Source: Caldalkalibacillus mannanilyticus JCM 10596 (lineage in GTDB: Bacteria; Bacillota; Bacilli; Caldalkalibacillales; JCM-10596). From it: a DNA stretch of 54,121 nucleotides. The DNA is taken from NCBI RefSeq assembly GCF_000615945.1, contig NZ_BAMO01000035.1, positions 1-54,121 of the forward strand, read 5' to 3'. The translations under genes were made by a program, and so were the position numbers. Position 1 is the stretch's first letter. Every line of letters begins with the position of its first letter. Positions 36,086 through 46,572 of this stretch are shown here, one piece after another. Below the pieces are notes generated by a model. The model was not told where the DNA came from and did not search any database. It saw only the letters and a program-made list of their open reading frames with translations.

Positions 36086-37015
36086 TCATTTTCCTTTAGT
36101 CACAGATTGAGGTTGGATAGGGGATGGTGGGAGGCTGATCTCCTGTTTCTTTTTAAACTGAGTAAAAAGATAGCATCCTCCAATTACAAAAAAACTTCCC
36201 ACGATCTGTACCTGAGTTAATTGCTCTCCTAAAAAGAGAAACGCCAAAAGAGCGGTAAAAATCGGATTAAAATTAAGAAAGATTCCTGAAGTGGTGGCGC
36301 CTAGTTTTTGTACTCCTATATTCCAGAGGACCATGCAGACAACGGTTGAAATACATCCTGTATAAATGATCGCCCAGAGGAAAGAGGCATTAGGATTTGA
36401 AATGGTAAAATCAGATATCGTAAACGGCAGAAGAATAAGGAGTCCGAATACACCAGAGTAAAAGGTAGATAACATCGGAGATACCGTCTTCATTGCCCAC
36501 TTGGCACAAACCGAATACAAGCCCCAAACGATGACGGCAGCAACCATCCACAGATCCCCTACATTAAGCTGAAGAGCTAACAGTCGATCAAGTTCTCCCC
36601 TTGTTAAGACAATGACAACTCCTAAAAAAGAAAACAGCATCGAAAAAATCTGAAGCAGGTTGATTCGATCATGTAAAAAAATAGCAGATACAATGGCAAT
36701 AGAAATGGGATTAAGGGTTGATATCAAGCCCACATTGGTCGCTGAGGTTGATTCTAGAGCCCAAAATTGAAAAAGGTTAAAGAAGACAACACCAGTAATC
36801 CCCATGAAGAGTAGAGGGACGAGAGATTTTTTGGGAATGAGGAGCGTCTTCTCTTTATACCAGACGATAGGAAGTAGGCATAGGACGGCAATGATCCATC
36901 GCAGGCTAGTTAATGTCATGGAAGAGGCATGCTCGACTAAAAATTTTCCTACTACAAAATTACCTGCCCATAACAAGCTTGTCAGAAGCAAAAGAAAAAT
37001 GTATACAATTGGCAT
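36086..37015 (-). CDS. EamA/DMT-family transporter
   Basis: The 309-residue protein has ten hydrophobic segments arranged as two EamA repeats (LLWAGNFVVGKFLVEHASSM in the first, DLWMVAAVIVWGLYSVCAKW in the second). It belongs to the drug/metabolite transporter superfamily and probably exports a metabolite such as an amino acid. It splits the arginine cluster in reverse orientation, between argD and carA. Its start is about 108 bases from the -35 of the carA promoter, on the opposite strand. An arginine or ornithine exporter role is possible from position alone and is unproven. Confidence 0.85.
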   Translation of the reverse strand: MPIVYIFLLLLTSLLWAGNFVVGKFLVEHASSMTLTSLRWIIAVLCLLPIVWYKEKTLLIPKKSLVPLLFMGITGVVFFNLFQFWALESTSATNVGLISTLNPISIAIVSAIFLHDRINLLQIFSMLFSFLGVVIVLTRGELDRLLALQLNVGDLWMVAAVIVWGLYSVCAKWAMKTVSPMLSTFYSGVFGLLILLPFTISDFTISNPNASFLWAIIYTGCISTVVCMVLWNIGVQKLGATTSGIFLNFNPIFTALLAFLFLGEQLTQVQIVGSFFVIGGCYLFTQFKKKQEISLPPSPIQPQSVTKGK

Positions 37016-37078
37016 AATAAGCCTCTCCTAACACGATGCATAAATTGAACTTAACGTATTATAGCACAAATTAAAAGA

Positions 37079-37161
37079 TGTAAACGGATACAAAAAGTTT
37101 ACAAAGTGAAAATAAAAAAGTGTTGTATATAAATGCATTAATAAGTATAATAATTCAATAT
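37079..37161 (+). promoter_or_regulatory. carA promoter with the same module as argC
   Basis: TTGTAT (37123-37128), 17 bases, TATAAT (37146-37151), overlapped by TATAATAATTCAATAT as before argC. TGTAAA-N13-TTTACA lies at 37079-37103, again 44 bases upstream of the -35; the first 17 bases of this element are identical to those at 31590. Confidence 0.72.
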
Positions 37162-37230
37162 AATCATGTGTGAGAAATAATCTGACATAGATGTTATTGG
37201 AAAAGCAAGCAGGTGTGAGGAGGGAACAAA

Positions 37231-38337
37231 ATGGGGAAAGGATACCTCGTTTTAGAGTCTGGTGAAATTTTTGAAGGTGAAATCATAGGCAATTCTCAAG
37301 AAGTTATTGGGGAAGTTGTTTTTAATACAAGTATGACTGGATATCAGGAGATGATTACTGATCCATCGTATGCAGGGCAAATTCTTGTTTTTTGCTATCC
37401 ATTAATCGGAAACTACGGAGTGAATCCATTCGATAGTGAAAGTACAAAGCCGCATGTTGCCGGAGTGATCATAGGGGATGTTTGTCTGAATCCGAGTCAT
37501 TATCAAGCCAATCAATCCTTCTCTGCGCAACTAGAGCAAGCGGGAGTAAGTGGATTGACTGGTGTAGATACACGTGCCTTGGTACAAATCATTCGAAAAC
37601 ACGGTACACTTCGAGGAATTGTCACTCCTCATCTGCTAAGTGAAATAGAGATTGACTATCGTTGGCAGCAGCCGAACGTCAAGCAGCTCTTAAGTAAATG
37701 CTGGGTTCAAGAGGTTTCTACAAAAGAATGGATCACGTATGAACATTCAGGACCTCACGTGGCATTGATTGACTATGGCTATAAGAAGTCTATTTTAGAT
37801 GCTTTATTGCAAGCGGAGTGCAAGGTAACGGTCCTTCCTTACGATGTGACCTATGCTGAGCTGTTGACCTTACAGCCAGATGGAGTGTTATTTAGCAATG
37901 GACCTGGAGATCCGATGAGTCTTAAAGCGATGTTTGGAGAAATCAAAAAAATAACGGAGGCTTTCCCTAGCATGGGAATCTGTCTTGGTCACCAATTGAT
38001 TGCTTTGGCACATGGAGCGAAAACGACAAAATTAACGTATGGTCATCGTGGAGGAAACCACCCTGTCAAAGAGATTTTTACAGGAAAAGTAAGAATGACC
38101 TCTCAAAATCACGGCTATGTTGTATTAGATGAAAGCATTAATAAGGCGAAATTCGAGATCACTTATCGCAATGTCAATGATGGTTCAATTGAAGGGTTAC
38201 AGCATAAACATTTACCTATTCAAACGGTACAATTTCACCCTGAAGCACATCCAGGGCCCAGTGATACGGATTATCTATTTATGAACTTTATTCAACAATT
38301 GACTCAAGTAGGGGAAATGAAATATGCCATTAAATAA
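37231..38337 (+). CDS. carA: Carbamoyl-phosphate synthase small subunit
   Basis: The 368-residue glutaminase subunit starts at ATG 37231 after GTGAGGAGGG. It has [20 protein letters not shown], the catalytic cysteine in [16 protein letters not shown], and the His/Glu pair in [13 protein letters not shown]. It releases ammonia from glutamine for the large subunit. Placement with argCJBD and argF identifies the arginine-specific (carAB) form, as opposed to the pyrimidine-linked pyrAA/pyrAB pair. It overlaps carB by 14 bases. Confidence 0.95.
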   Translation: MGKGYLVLESGEIFEGEIIGNSQEVIGEVVFNTSMTGYQEMITDPSYAGQILVFCYPLIGNYGVNPFDSESTKPHVAGVIIGDVCLNPSHYQANQSFSAQLEQAGVSGLTGVDTRALVQIIRKHGTLRGIVTPHLLSEIEIDYRWQQPNVKQLLSKCWVQEVSTKEWITYEHSGPHVALIDYGYKKSILDALLQAECKVTVLPYDVTYAELLTLQPDGVLFSNGPGDPMSLKAMFGEIKKITEAFPSMGICLGHQLIALAHGAKTTKLTYGHRGGNHPVKEIFTGKVRMTSQNHGYVVLDESINKAKFEITYRNVNDGSIEGLQHKHLPIQTVQFHPEAHPGPSDTDYLFMNFIQQLTQVGEMKYAIK

Positions 38338-41300
38338 AGAGATAAAAAAAGTGTTAGTCATCGGCTCTGGACCCATTGTAATTGGTCAGGCAGCAGAGTT
38401 CGATTATGCAGGTACACAAGCCTGCTTAGCCCTAAAAGAAGAGGGAATTCAGGTTGTTCTTATTAATAGTAATCCGGCTACGATCATGACTGATCCTACG
38501 ATTGCCGATCAAGTTTATATTGAACCCTTAACAGTTGAAAGCATTGAAATCATTATACAGAAAGAAAAGCCAGATGGGATCATAGGGACCTAGGGGGGCA
38601 GACGGGATTAAATTTAGCTGTACAGCTATATGAACAAGGAATTTTAGAAAAATATGGAGTACGGTTGCTTGGAACTTCTGTGGAATCGATCCAAAAGGGA
38701 GAGGATCGCGAGAAATTTCGTAATCTGATGCTTGAAATTGGCGAACCAATCCCCGAATCCTCCATTGTCCACTCTGTGGAAGAAGGAATGAAATTTGCAC
38801 ACGAAATTGGCTTTCCTCTCATTATTAGACCTGCCTACACCTTAGGAGGAGCTGGTGGGGGATTTGCTTACAATGAGCAGGAGTTAGAACTGATCCTGAA
38901 AAAAGGCTTACAGTTAAGCCCGATTCATCAAGTCCTTCTTGAAAAAAGCATCAAGGGCTGGAAGGAAGTCGAGTATGAAGTGATGCGAGATGCCAATGAT
39001 ACATGTATCATTGTGTGCAATATGGAGAATATGGACCCAGTGGGTGTCCACACAGGTGATTCGATCGTCGTAGCTCCATCGCAGACGCTTTCAGATGTGC
39101 AATACCAAATTTTACGGGATTCTTCATTGAAAGTGATTCGTTCGCTCGCCATCATCGGGGGCTGTAATATCCAATTCGCTCTAGATCCCTATTCAAATCA
39201 ATACTACATTATCGAGGTAAATCCACGTGTCAGCCGTTCCTCAGCTAGCTTCGAAGGCGACGGGATATCCGATAGCGAGGATGGCGGCAAAATGTGCCGT
39301 GGGTTATCATCTGGATGAATTAAAGAATCCGATCACAGGAAGCACCTATGCCTCCTTTGAACCGGCTTTAGATTATATTGTGGTGAAGCTTCCTCGTTTT
39401 CCTTTTGATAAATTTAGTGAAGCCGATCGTAGTCTAGGCACACAAATGAAAGCCACAGGTGAAGTGATGGCGATCGATCGTACCTTCGAAGGAGCTTTGA
39501 ATAAAGGATTACGTTCCCTAGAAATGAAGGTATCAGGTCTATCACTTGGAATGTTCAAAAAATACAGTAAGGAAGAACTAATTCCTTATCTTGCCGAAGC
39601 CACAGATATCCGCCTTTTCGCGATTGCTGAAGGCTTTCGAAAGGGATATGAAATAGAAGAAATTCATCAATTAACCCAAATTGATCTTTGGTATCTGGTT
39701 AAAATCAAAAGCTTGATTGAGTTAGAACAGCAACTCGTACAATATACATGGTCAGACCTTCCAGAAGCTTTGTTTAGGAAGGCAAAAGAACAAAACATAG
39801 GAGATCAGTATCTTGCTTCCTTGTTTCAGGTTCCAGAGCAAGAAATTCGTCAGAGAAGACGTCAGCTAGGGTGGAAGCCAGGGTATAAGCTAGTGGACAC
39901 ATGTGCAGCTGAATTTGATGCAGTAACGCCTTATTATTACTCTACATGGAAGGGACAGGATGAGGTTGAAGCGAGCCAACGCAAAAAAATTCTAGTCATT
40001 GGTTCAGGACCTATTCGAATTGGGCAAGGCATCGAGTTTGATTATTGCTCTGTCCATGCAACGTTGGCGGTGAAGAAAAAAGGATACGAAGCGATTGTTA
40101 TGAACAACAATCCAGAAACAGTCAGCACAGACTATTCCATAGCTGATCGTTTGTATTTTGAACCCTTAGCTGTTGAAGATATTCTTCATGTTATAGAAAA
40201 GGAACAGGTCAAAGGAGTCCTAATCCAATTTGGAGGTCAGACAGCGATTAACGTCGCTCAGGCTTTAGAAGAAGAAGGCGTACCCCTTCTTGGAACGTCC
40301 ATCGATGCTATCGATCAATTGGAGGATCGGAAGCGATTCTACCAATTACTTAATGAAGTAGAGATCCCTCACATTCAGGGAGAAACAGTGAACACAGCAG
40401 TAGAGTTAATCAAAACAGCAGAAGCTCTAGGGTATCCCGTTCTTGTTCGTCCTTCCTATGTCATTGGAGGGCAGGCGATGCATATTTTCTACCAGGCAGA
40501 AGAGCTGCAAGAGTATATGAAGCAGCTAGAGGAAGAGCAGGATGCACGTCAATGGCCATTATTAGTGGATAAATATCTTCCGGGATTAGAGTGTGAAGTA
40601 GATGTGATCTCGGATGGTACTGACATCATTATTCCAGGGATTTTTGAACATATTGAAAAAGCTGGCGTTCATTCAGGAGACAGCATGACGATTTTCCCTC
40701 CTATCACCATCAAGAATGAAGTAAAGGAAACACTGGTGGAATACGCTAAGAAAATCGCTCTTAAGCCATTCCGATTATAGATGATGAATATTCAATTTGT
40801 TGTGGCAAATGATCAAGTCTATGTGTTAGAAGTTAATCCTAGATCCTCTAGAACGGTTCCCATCATGAGTAAGGTGACACAAATTCCGATGATTGAATGG
40901 GCTACCAATGTCCAATTAGGAGACTCCTTAAAGGATTTACATTCTCAGCTTGGACTCCTTGATGAGCCGCTCTATTATTCGATTAAAGCACCTATCTTCT
41001 CGGCTGCTAAACTGAGAGAAGTAGATCATGTCTTAGGACCCGAGATGAAATCAACTGGAGAGGTGCTAGGATTAGGAGAATCGTTTCAAGAGGCTTTAGA
41101 AAAGGCGATGTTCCTTGGAGCCGTGAACCCATTTAAAGTACAGTATGAACAACCAGCCTATATTTTATGCTCTATCGTCGATCGAGAAAAAGACGATAGC
41201 ATTCCATACATTCAAGAGCTAATAGCTCGAGGCTATACCATCTTAGCGACAGAAGGAACAGCCGATTATTTCTTCCGTAAAGGGATTCCAGCTACGTCGA

Positions 41301-41551
41301 TCGTAAAGGATCGAACTCAGATTGATCAGCGCCTTAAGCAGGGTGATGTAGTGGCAATTCTAAATATCCCGCGTCAAGGAAGGATGAAGGATCGATTTGG
41401 TTTCTTCCTCAGAGAACAAGCGGTACGTTATCAGATTCCTTGCTTTACTTGCCTAGACACAGTCAAGGCAGCGATTGGAAATGGAGAGGAGTATCACAAA
41501 GATATTCGTTCCATGAATGACTACTATAATAGAAAGGTGGAGTTCGCATGA
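38324..41551 (+). CDS. carB: Carbamoyl-phosphate synthase large subunit, three interruptions
   Basis: The pieces together cover the whole CarB of about 1075 residues. One T is missing at about 38591 (family ...[15 protein letters not shown]). Two bases are missing at about 39244-39250 (family ...[17 protein letters not shown]). An in-frame TAG at 40778-40780 stands where Gly precedes MMNIQFV. Both ATP-grasp halves are recognisable: first [17 protein letters not shown] to about 39950, second [20 protein letters not shown] to about 41100, then the C-terminal MGS-like allosteric domain to 41551. It makes carbamoyl phosphate from ammonia, bicarbonate and two ATP. The stop overlaps argF as ATGA. 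Three defects in an otherwise perfectly conserved gene suggest read errors, but a dead gene cannot be excluded. Confidence 0.88.
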
Positions 41552-42528
41552 GCCAACCACTAAAGCTTGAGCTACAAAAACCAAAAGCAAAGCCCCATTT
41601 TGGGGCTAAAGACTTTTTGACAATAGCTGAATACAGCACGGAAGAGATTCAATATTTATTAGATCAAGCGCTGATGTTAAAAGAAATGCAGAAAAAAGGA
41701 CAGCAGCACCATTACTTAAACGGTAAAGTATTAGGTATGATTTTTGAGAAGCCATCTACTCGGACGAGAGTATCCTTTGAAGTGGGGATGTATCAGTTGG
41801 GCGGTCAAGCGACATTTCTTAGCTCCAAGGATTTACAACTAGGCAGAGGGGAATCCATCCATGATACAGCGAAAGTTCTTTCCCGCTATTTAGATGGAGT
41901 GATGATCCGTACATTTGCTCATGAAACCATTCAAGAGTTTGCAGAGCATGCTTCGATTCCTGTCATAAATGGCTTAACAGATTCCCATCATCCAGTTCAA
42001 GTACTGGCTGACCTACTCACTATAGTAGAGCATAAAGGAACCTTACAAGGATTAAAAATGTGCTATATAGGAGATGGAAATAACAATATGGCACACTCCT
42101 TAATTGAAGGAGCGGTAAAAGTAGGGATGGATATTCATATCGCTAGCCCTAAAGGATATGAAGCTAATCAAGCGATTGTTGAAGCGGCGCAGAAAGCAGG
42201 AGAACAAACGAAGAGCCAAGTTGTATTAACTACTTCTCCACAAGAAGCCATCGCAGATGCCGATGTGGTAGTTACAGATGTTTGGACGAGTATGGGACAT
42301 GAAGCAGAGATTGAAGCCAGAAAAAAAATCTTTCTTCCTTATCAGGTCAATACTGAATTATGCCAACTGGCTAAGAAAGATTTTATCTTCTTGCATTGCT
42401 TACCAGCGCATCGCGGAGAAGAAGTTACAGCAGAGATTCTAGATGGTCCTCATTCCGTTGTCTTCGATGAAGCAGAGAATCGCTTACATGCTCAAAAAGC
42501 TATTCTCAAGGCTTTAATGGAAAAATAA
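41548..42528 (+). CDS. argF: Ornithine carbamoyltransferase
   Basis: The 326-residue protein has the carbamoyl-phosphate site EKPSTRTRVSFEVGM, the HPVQVLADLLTI helix, and HCLPAHRGEEV near the C-terminus with the catalytic cysteine. It joins carbamoyl phosphate to ornithine to give citrulline. It is translationally coupled to carB (ATGA overlap). It is slightly extended at the N-terminus (LKLELQKPKAKPHFGAKD) relative to most family members. Confidence 0.95.
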   Translation: MSQPLKLELQKPKAKPHFGAKDFLTIAEYSTEEIQYLLDQALMLKEMQKKGQQHHYLNGKVLGMIFEKPSTRTRVSFEVGMYQLGGQATFLSSKDLQLGRGESIHDTAKVLSRYLDGVMIRTFAHETIQEFAEHASIPVINGLTDSHHPVQVLADLLTIVEHKGTLQGLKMCYIGDGNNNMAHSLIEGAVKVGMDIHIASPKGYEANQAIVEAAQKAGEQTKSQVVLTTSPQEAIADADVVVTDVWTSMGHEAEIEARKKIFLPYQVNTELCQLAKKDFIFLHCLPAHRGEEVTAEILDGPHSVVFDEAENRLHAQKAILKALMEK

Positions 42529-42551
42529 AAAAATAAATTTTTTTCGTGCAT

Positions 42552-42569
42552 AATGAATAAAAATACGAT
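42552..42569 (+). promoter_or_regulatory. ARG box upstream of argG
   Basis: AATGAATAAAAATACGAT closely follows the Bacillus AhrC/ArgR operator pattern (CATGAATAAAAATKCAAK). It lies about 50 bases before argG in an AT-rich gap, indicating a separate arginine-controlled promoter for argGH. The exact -35 and -10 are unclear. Confidence 0.65.
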
Positions 42570-42616
42570 ATTATATATATTAATGCATAGTATAGAATGA
42601 GTAAGGAGAGAGAAAA

Positions 42617-43828
42617 ATGGCAAAAGAAAAAGTAGTATTAGCATATTCCGGGGGGCTAGATACCTCCGTTTCAATTAAATGGATTCAAGAGAAATATGGC
42701 TATGATGTAATTGCATTAGGATTAAACGTAGGGGAAGGGAAGGATTTAGAAGCGATTCGACAAAAAGCCTTAGATGTAGGAGCCATTAAAGCGATTATGT
42801 TTGACGCGAAAGAGCTACTTGCAGAAGAGTATATCTTGCCAGCGTTAAAAGCCAATGCTTTGTATGAAGGGAAATATCCTCTTTCGTCGGCTCTATCTCG
42901 TCCCTTAATTTCTAAACTTTTAGTGGAAGTGGCAGAGCAAGAGGGAGCAGTAGCAGTAGCTCATGGTTGTACAGGGAAAGGAAATGATCAGGTTCGGTTT
43001 GAGGTGTCTATTCAAGCCTTAAATCCTAATCTTAAAGTCATCGCTCCTGTTCGTGAGTGGGGAATGACAAGGGATGAAGAGATTGAATATGCGAAAGAGA
43101 AAGGGATTCCGATTCCTGTCGACTTAGATAATCCATTCTCGATTGATGCTAATATTTGGGGACGTGCGTGTGAAGCAGGAGTACTAGAAAATCCGTGGGT
43201 AGAAGCTCCTGAAGCTGCTTATGATTGGACGAATCCAATTGAAGCGACTCCAGATCAACCAGAATATGTAGAGATTGAATTTGTAGAGGGCGTACCAGTC
43301 GCTCTTAATGGTCAGAAGAAGGACTTAGTAGAGCTAATTGAGTCCTTGAATGAGATAGGCGGTAAGCATGGGGTAGGCAGAATCGACCACATTGAAAACC
43401 GTTTAGTAGGAATCAAATCTCGTGAAGTATATGAAAACCCAGGTGCACTTATCTTAATTAATGCTCATAAGGAGCTAGAATTCTTAACCCTTCCTCGGGA
43501 GGTATCCCAATTTAAGACCACGATTGATCAGCAAATGGCGAAAATCATTTATGATGGCTTATGGTACTCACCATTGAAAAACGCGCTAGACGCTTTTGTG
43601 AATGAAAGTCAAAAGGTCGTATCAGGAACGATCAGAGTAAAACTATTCAAAGGAAATCATATGGTCGTCGGTAGAAAATCAGCGAATAGCCTATACAATG
43701 AAGAATTGGCGACCTATTCCAAAGGCGACCTCTTCGATCACAATGCGGCTGTCGGCTTCATCAAATTATGGGGCTTATCGACGAAGGTGTACACTGAGGT
43801 TCATCAGAAAGAAAAAGTAAAAAGCTAA
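42617..43828 (+). CDS. argG: Argininosuccinate synthase
   Basis: The 403-residue protein starts [20 protein letters not shown] with the PP-loop that binds ATP, followed by [14 protein letters not shown] and [14 protein letters not shown]. It condenses citrulline and aspartate. AAGGAGAGAG precedes ATG 42617. It is separated from argF by about 90 bases containing an ARG box and is followed by argH after 23 bases. Confidence 0.96.
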   Translation: MAKEKVVLAYSGGLDTSVSIKWIQEKYGYDVIALGLNVGEGKDLEAIRQKALDVGAIKAIMFDAKELLAEEYILPALKANALYEGKYPLSSALSRPLISKLLVEVAEQEGAVAVAHGCTGKGNDQVRFEVSIQALNPNLKVIAPVREWGMTRDEEIEYAKEKGIPIPVDLDNPFSIDANIWGRACEAGVLENPWVEAPEAAYDWTNPIEATPDQPEYVEIEFVEGVPVALNGQKKDLVELIESLNEIGGKHGVGRIDHIENRLVGIKSREVYENPGALILINAHKELEFLTLPREVSQFKTTIDQQMAKIIYDGLWYSPLKNALDAFVNESQKVVSGTIRVKLFKGNHMVVGRKSANSLYNEELATYSKGDLFDHNAAVGFIKLWGLSTKVYTEVHQKEKVKS

Positions 43829-43851
43829 GCAATAGGCAGGGGGAAATAGAT

Positions 43852-45228
43852 ATGTCAAAGCTTTGGGGTGGACGATTTACCAAGGAAACGAATCAATTAG
43901 TCGAAGAGTTCACAGCCTCCATCTCATTTGACCAGCAATTGGCCAAGGAAGATATTGAAGGAAGTATGGCTCATGTGACAATGCTAGGAGAGTGCGGGAT
44001 TATTCCCACAGAGGATGCAGAAACGATTAAAAAAGGTCTGCAAACCATTCTAGCAAAAGTGGAAAAGGGAGAGGTTCAATTTCAAGTAGAACATGAAGAT
44101 ATTCATATGAATATTGAAAAGCTGTTAATAGATGAGATTGGTCCCGTAGGAGGGAAGCTTCATACAGGCAGAAGTCGTAACGATCAGGTAGCAACCGATA
44201 TGCATCTCTATCTTCGTCATAAAACGGAAGAATTCATTCAGCTACTGACAAATGTTCAAAAAGCATTTCTCCAACAAGCAAGTGAGAATGTAGATACCAT
44301 TCTTCCTGGGTATACTCATCTCCAAAGAGCGCAGCCTGTTTCCTTTGGACATCATCTGATGGCTTACTTTTGGATGTTTGAAAGAGATAAGGAACGTCTG
44401 CAAGACAGTCTAAAACGAGTGAACATGCTTCCACTGGGAGCAGGGGCGTTAGCTGGTACGACGTTTCCGATTAATAGAGAAAGAGTGGCAGAGCTTCTTC
44501 ATTTTGAAACGGTTTATCCAAATAGCATGGATGCGGTGAGTGATCGTGACTTTATTCTTGAATTTCTATCCATTGCTTCTATCCTGATGACTCACATCTC
44601 TCGTTTATCAGAAGAGCTTGTGATTTGGTCAAGTCAGGAGTTTCAATTTATTGAGCTTGATGATTCCTTCTGTACCGGTTCTAGTATTATGCCGCAGAAA
44701 AAAAATCCAGATGTTCCTGAGCTGCTTCGAGCAAAGACAGGACGTGTGTATGGGAATCTCATAGGTTTACTAACCGTACTCAAAGGATTACCCTTGGCTT
44801 ACAACAAGGATATGCAGGAAGACAAAGAAGGGATGCTTGATACGGTAGCAACCTTAGATGGCTCTCTCCGTTTGCTTGCACCGATGATTGAAACAATGCA
44901 GGTCAACAAAGACAAAATGAAACGAGCCGTAAAGGAAGACTATTCCAATGCAACGGATATTGCTGATTACCTTGTAACAAAAGGACTTCCTTTCCGTGAA
45001 GCGCATGAAGTGATAGGCAAAATTGTCCTGTATTCTATTCAGCACAAGAAGTTCTTATTAGAATTAAAAATAGAAGAATATCAACAGTTTAGTCCATTAT
45101 TTGAAGAGGACATCTATCCGATTCTAGAGCCTGAGCATGTTGTAGCCGCTAGAAATAGCTTGGGTGGAACCGCTCCTAATCAAGTCCGAGCACAATTGAA
45201 GCTGGCTTACGAAAAGCTAGCAAAGTAA
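43852..45228 (+). CDS. argH: Argininosuccinate lyase
   Basis: The 458-residue protein begins [13 protein letters not shown] and has the lyase signature [15 protein letters not shown] with the mobile catalytic-serine loop, plus [17 protein letters not shown] and [17 protein letters not shown]. It cleaves argininosuccinate to arginine and fumarate, ending the pathway. It shares a transcript with argG. A terminator stands 20 bases after its stop. Confidence 0.96.
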   Translation: MSKLWGGRFTKETNQLVEEFTASISFDQQLAKEDIEGSMAHVTMLGECGIIPTEDAETIKKGLQTILAKVEKGEVQFQVEHEDIHMNIEKLLIDEIGPVGGKLHTGRSRNDQVATDMHLYLRHKTEEFIQLLTNVQKAFLQQASENVDTILPGYTHLQRAQPVSFGHHLMAYFWMFERDKERLQDSLKRVNMLPLGAGALAGTTFPINRERVAELLHFETVYPNSMDAVSDRDFILEFLSIASILMTHISRLSEELVIWSSQEFQFIELDDSFCTGSSIMPQKKNPDVPELLRAKTGRVYGNLIGLLTVLKGLPLAYNKDMQEDKEGMLDTVATLDGSLRLLAPMIETMQVNKDKMKRAVKEDYSNATDIADYLVTKGLPFREAHEVIGKIVLYSIQHKKFLLELKIEEYQQFSPLFEEDIYPILEPEHVVAARNSLGGTAPNQVRAQLKLAYEKLAK

Positions 45229-45247
45229 AAAGGATAATACAACAGTT

Positions 45248-45287
45248 AAACCTACAACGTTACATCTGTAACCTGTAGGTTTTTTTG
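45248..45287 (+). terminator. Rho-independent terminator of argGH
   Basis: AAACCTACA (45248-45256) pairs with TGTAGGTTT (45274-45282), with an inner GTTAC/GTAAC pair, followed by seven T. Confidence 0.87.
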
Positions 45288-45344
45288 TCCTGATATCGGA
45301 AAGTATATAATCTTTTGGTGTGAGCACCTTTATTTGTTTTGGTA

Positions 45345-45580
45345 AAATAGAAAAGAAATATGGAGTCGAACATTCTTAAGCAAATTTTTAAGGAAACGCT
45401 GGCAATCTTTTGTGGATAAGGATGGCAAGCTAGGCGGGGGAATACCTGTCCGAAATGGAAGTTAAGCGATGAGCGTTGGAATGGAGGATAGGTATTCCCC
45501 TGCCGTTCGTTGGAGGGATTAAGCTTCATAAAAAAACCAAAACAAAAAGGACTCGGCAAAGCCGAGTATTTCTTTTTTGT
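45345..45580 (+). ncRNA. Structured RNA candidate with a 5S-rRNA-like loop
   Basis: The region between argH and the phosphotransferase contains a 19-bp stem (45433-45451 with 45486-45504, two G-T pairs) closing a 34-base loop. The loop contains CCGAAATGGAAGTTAAGC (45450-45467), almost identical to the helix III/loop C stretch of bacterial 5S rRNA (CCGAACACGGAAGUUAAGC). The element ends in a hairpin ACTCGGC-AAA-GCCGAGT (45551-45567) with a T-run, i.e. a terminator. No long reading frame fits. It is too short and divergent to be a working 5S rRNA. The transcription start is not clear; the strand is chosen from the T-run, although the opposite side is also T-rich. Confidence 0.45.
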
Positions 45581-45636
45581 ATATAATAAGAAATAAAGTA
45601 CTTTATCAATTAAGAGGAAACAAAGAGGGATGTACA

Positions 45637-46572
45637 ATGGAGTTTATTCGCAAAATAAAGGATTTGGATCTAGATGTTGATTCTGTAGAAGAACTAAAAG
45701 GCAGCTTTGCTTCAAAAATATATCGGATTCGTGCCCAAAATAAAGATAAGCAACCCCTCAGTCTCATTTATAAAATCTTTCAAGAAGGGCGTGATCAGGA
45801 AGTAGAAATATATCAAAAGCTATCTCAACATCTTGAAAAGTGGATGCCCCCTGTCCATGCTATGTTTTTGGAGGAGCCTAGATCCATTCTAATTGAAGAT
45901 ATGGGAGCCTCCTTAAAAGCAGAAAAGCATTCAGAGCAAGTAGAATACTACAATGTACAGCTTGTCCTGAAAGCTCTTGCTGATCTGCATAGTTCAAGCA
46001 GAGTAAAAGTGGAGAAGTGGATGACCGAGGGCTTGATCACTCCTTATCCGTATAGCGCTGAATGGGCAGTCTGGACTATAGAACAAATGAAAAGATTAAA
46101 TGAATCCGACTCTATGTTTCAGGTAGATAAATGGCTTATGCCTCTGACTGAAAAGATAGAGCAATTTTATCCACAGTACCCATCAGCTATTCTGGCTCCC
46201 TTAACGGTGACACATGGAGATCCTCATTTGGACAATCTATTTGTTCATCAAGGACAAGCCATCTTTATCGACTGGGAATGGGTTCACGTCGCTTCTCCAG
46301 TAAGAGATATCAGCATTTTATTACAGGATTTTGACGAGGAAGCCATTCGCCAGAACATCATCGATGAGTACTATGATCTTCTGATGGAAAGCGGATATCC
46401 GCTAAAGAAAGAGCAGTACCATCATGATTTAAAATGGACTCTCTTTGATAACACACTTATGATGCTGGGCTGGGATATTGAATTGTATTTTATGAATCAA
46501 TTAGAAAAAAAGAAACTAGAACGAAAGCTACAGTTTAAGCTGAAACACCTATTGGATTTCACCGATATTTAG
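45637..46572 (+). CDS. Aminoglycoside phosphotransferase (APH)/choline kinase-like protein
   Basis: I take ATG 45637 (311 residues) with GAGGGA upstream; an earlier frame start at 45577 lies within the RNA terminator. The kinase-like landmarks are THGDPHLDNLFVHQ with the catalytic Asp (about residue 194) and AIFIDWEWVHVASPVRD with the metal-binding Asp. The N-terminal lobe shows LIYKIFQEGRDQEVEIYQKL with a Lys and Glu for ATP. Members phosphorylate antibiotics, choline, homoserine or sugars. Nothing shows an antibiotic substrate here. Its end overlaps the converging efflux gene by four bases. Confidence 0.75.
   Translation: MEFIRKIKDLDLDVDSVEELKGSFASKIYRIRAQNKDKQPLSLIYKIFQEGRDQEVEIYQKLSQHLEKWMPPVHAMFLEEPRSILIEDMGASLKAEKHSEQVEYYNVQLVLKALADLHSSSRVKVEKWMTEGLITPYPYSAEWAVWTIEQMKRLNESDSMFQVDKWLMPLTEKIEQFYPQYPSAILAPLTVTHGDPHLDNLFVHQGQAIFIDWEWVHVASPVRDISILLQDFDEEAIRQNIIDEYYDLLMESGYPLKKEQYHHDLKWTLFDNTLMMLGWDIELYFMNQLEKKKLERKLQFKLKHLLDFTDI

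Noticed and set aside
38528-39155. Reverse-strand frames opposite carB
   Set aside because: Shadows of the conserved CarB coding sequence.
45433-45504. A genuine 5S rRNA gene
   Set aside because: Only the helix III/loop C core is similar; helices I, II, IV and V of 5S rRNA cannot be laid out and the strongest stem is foreign to 5S.
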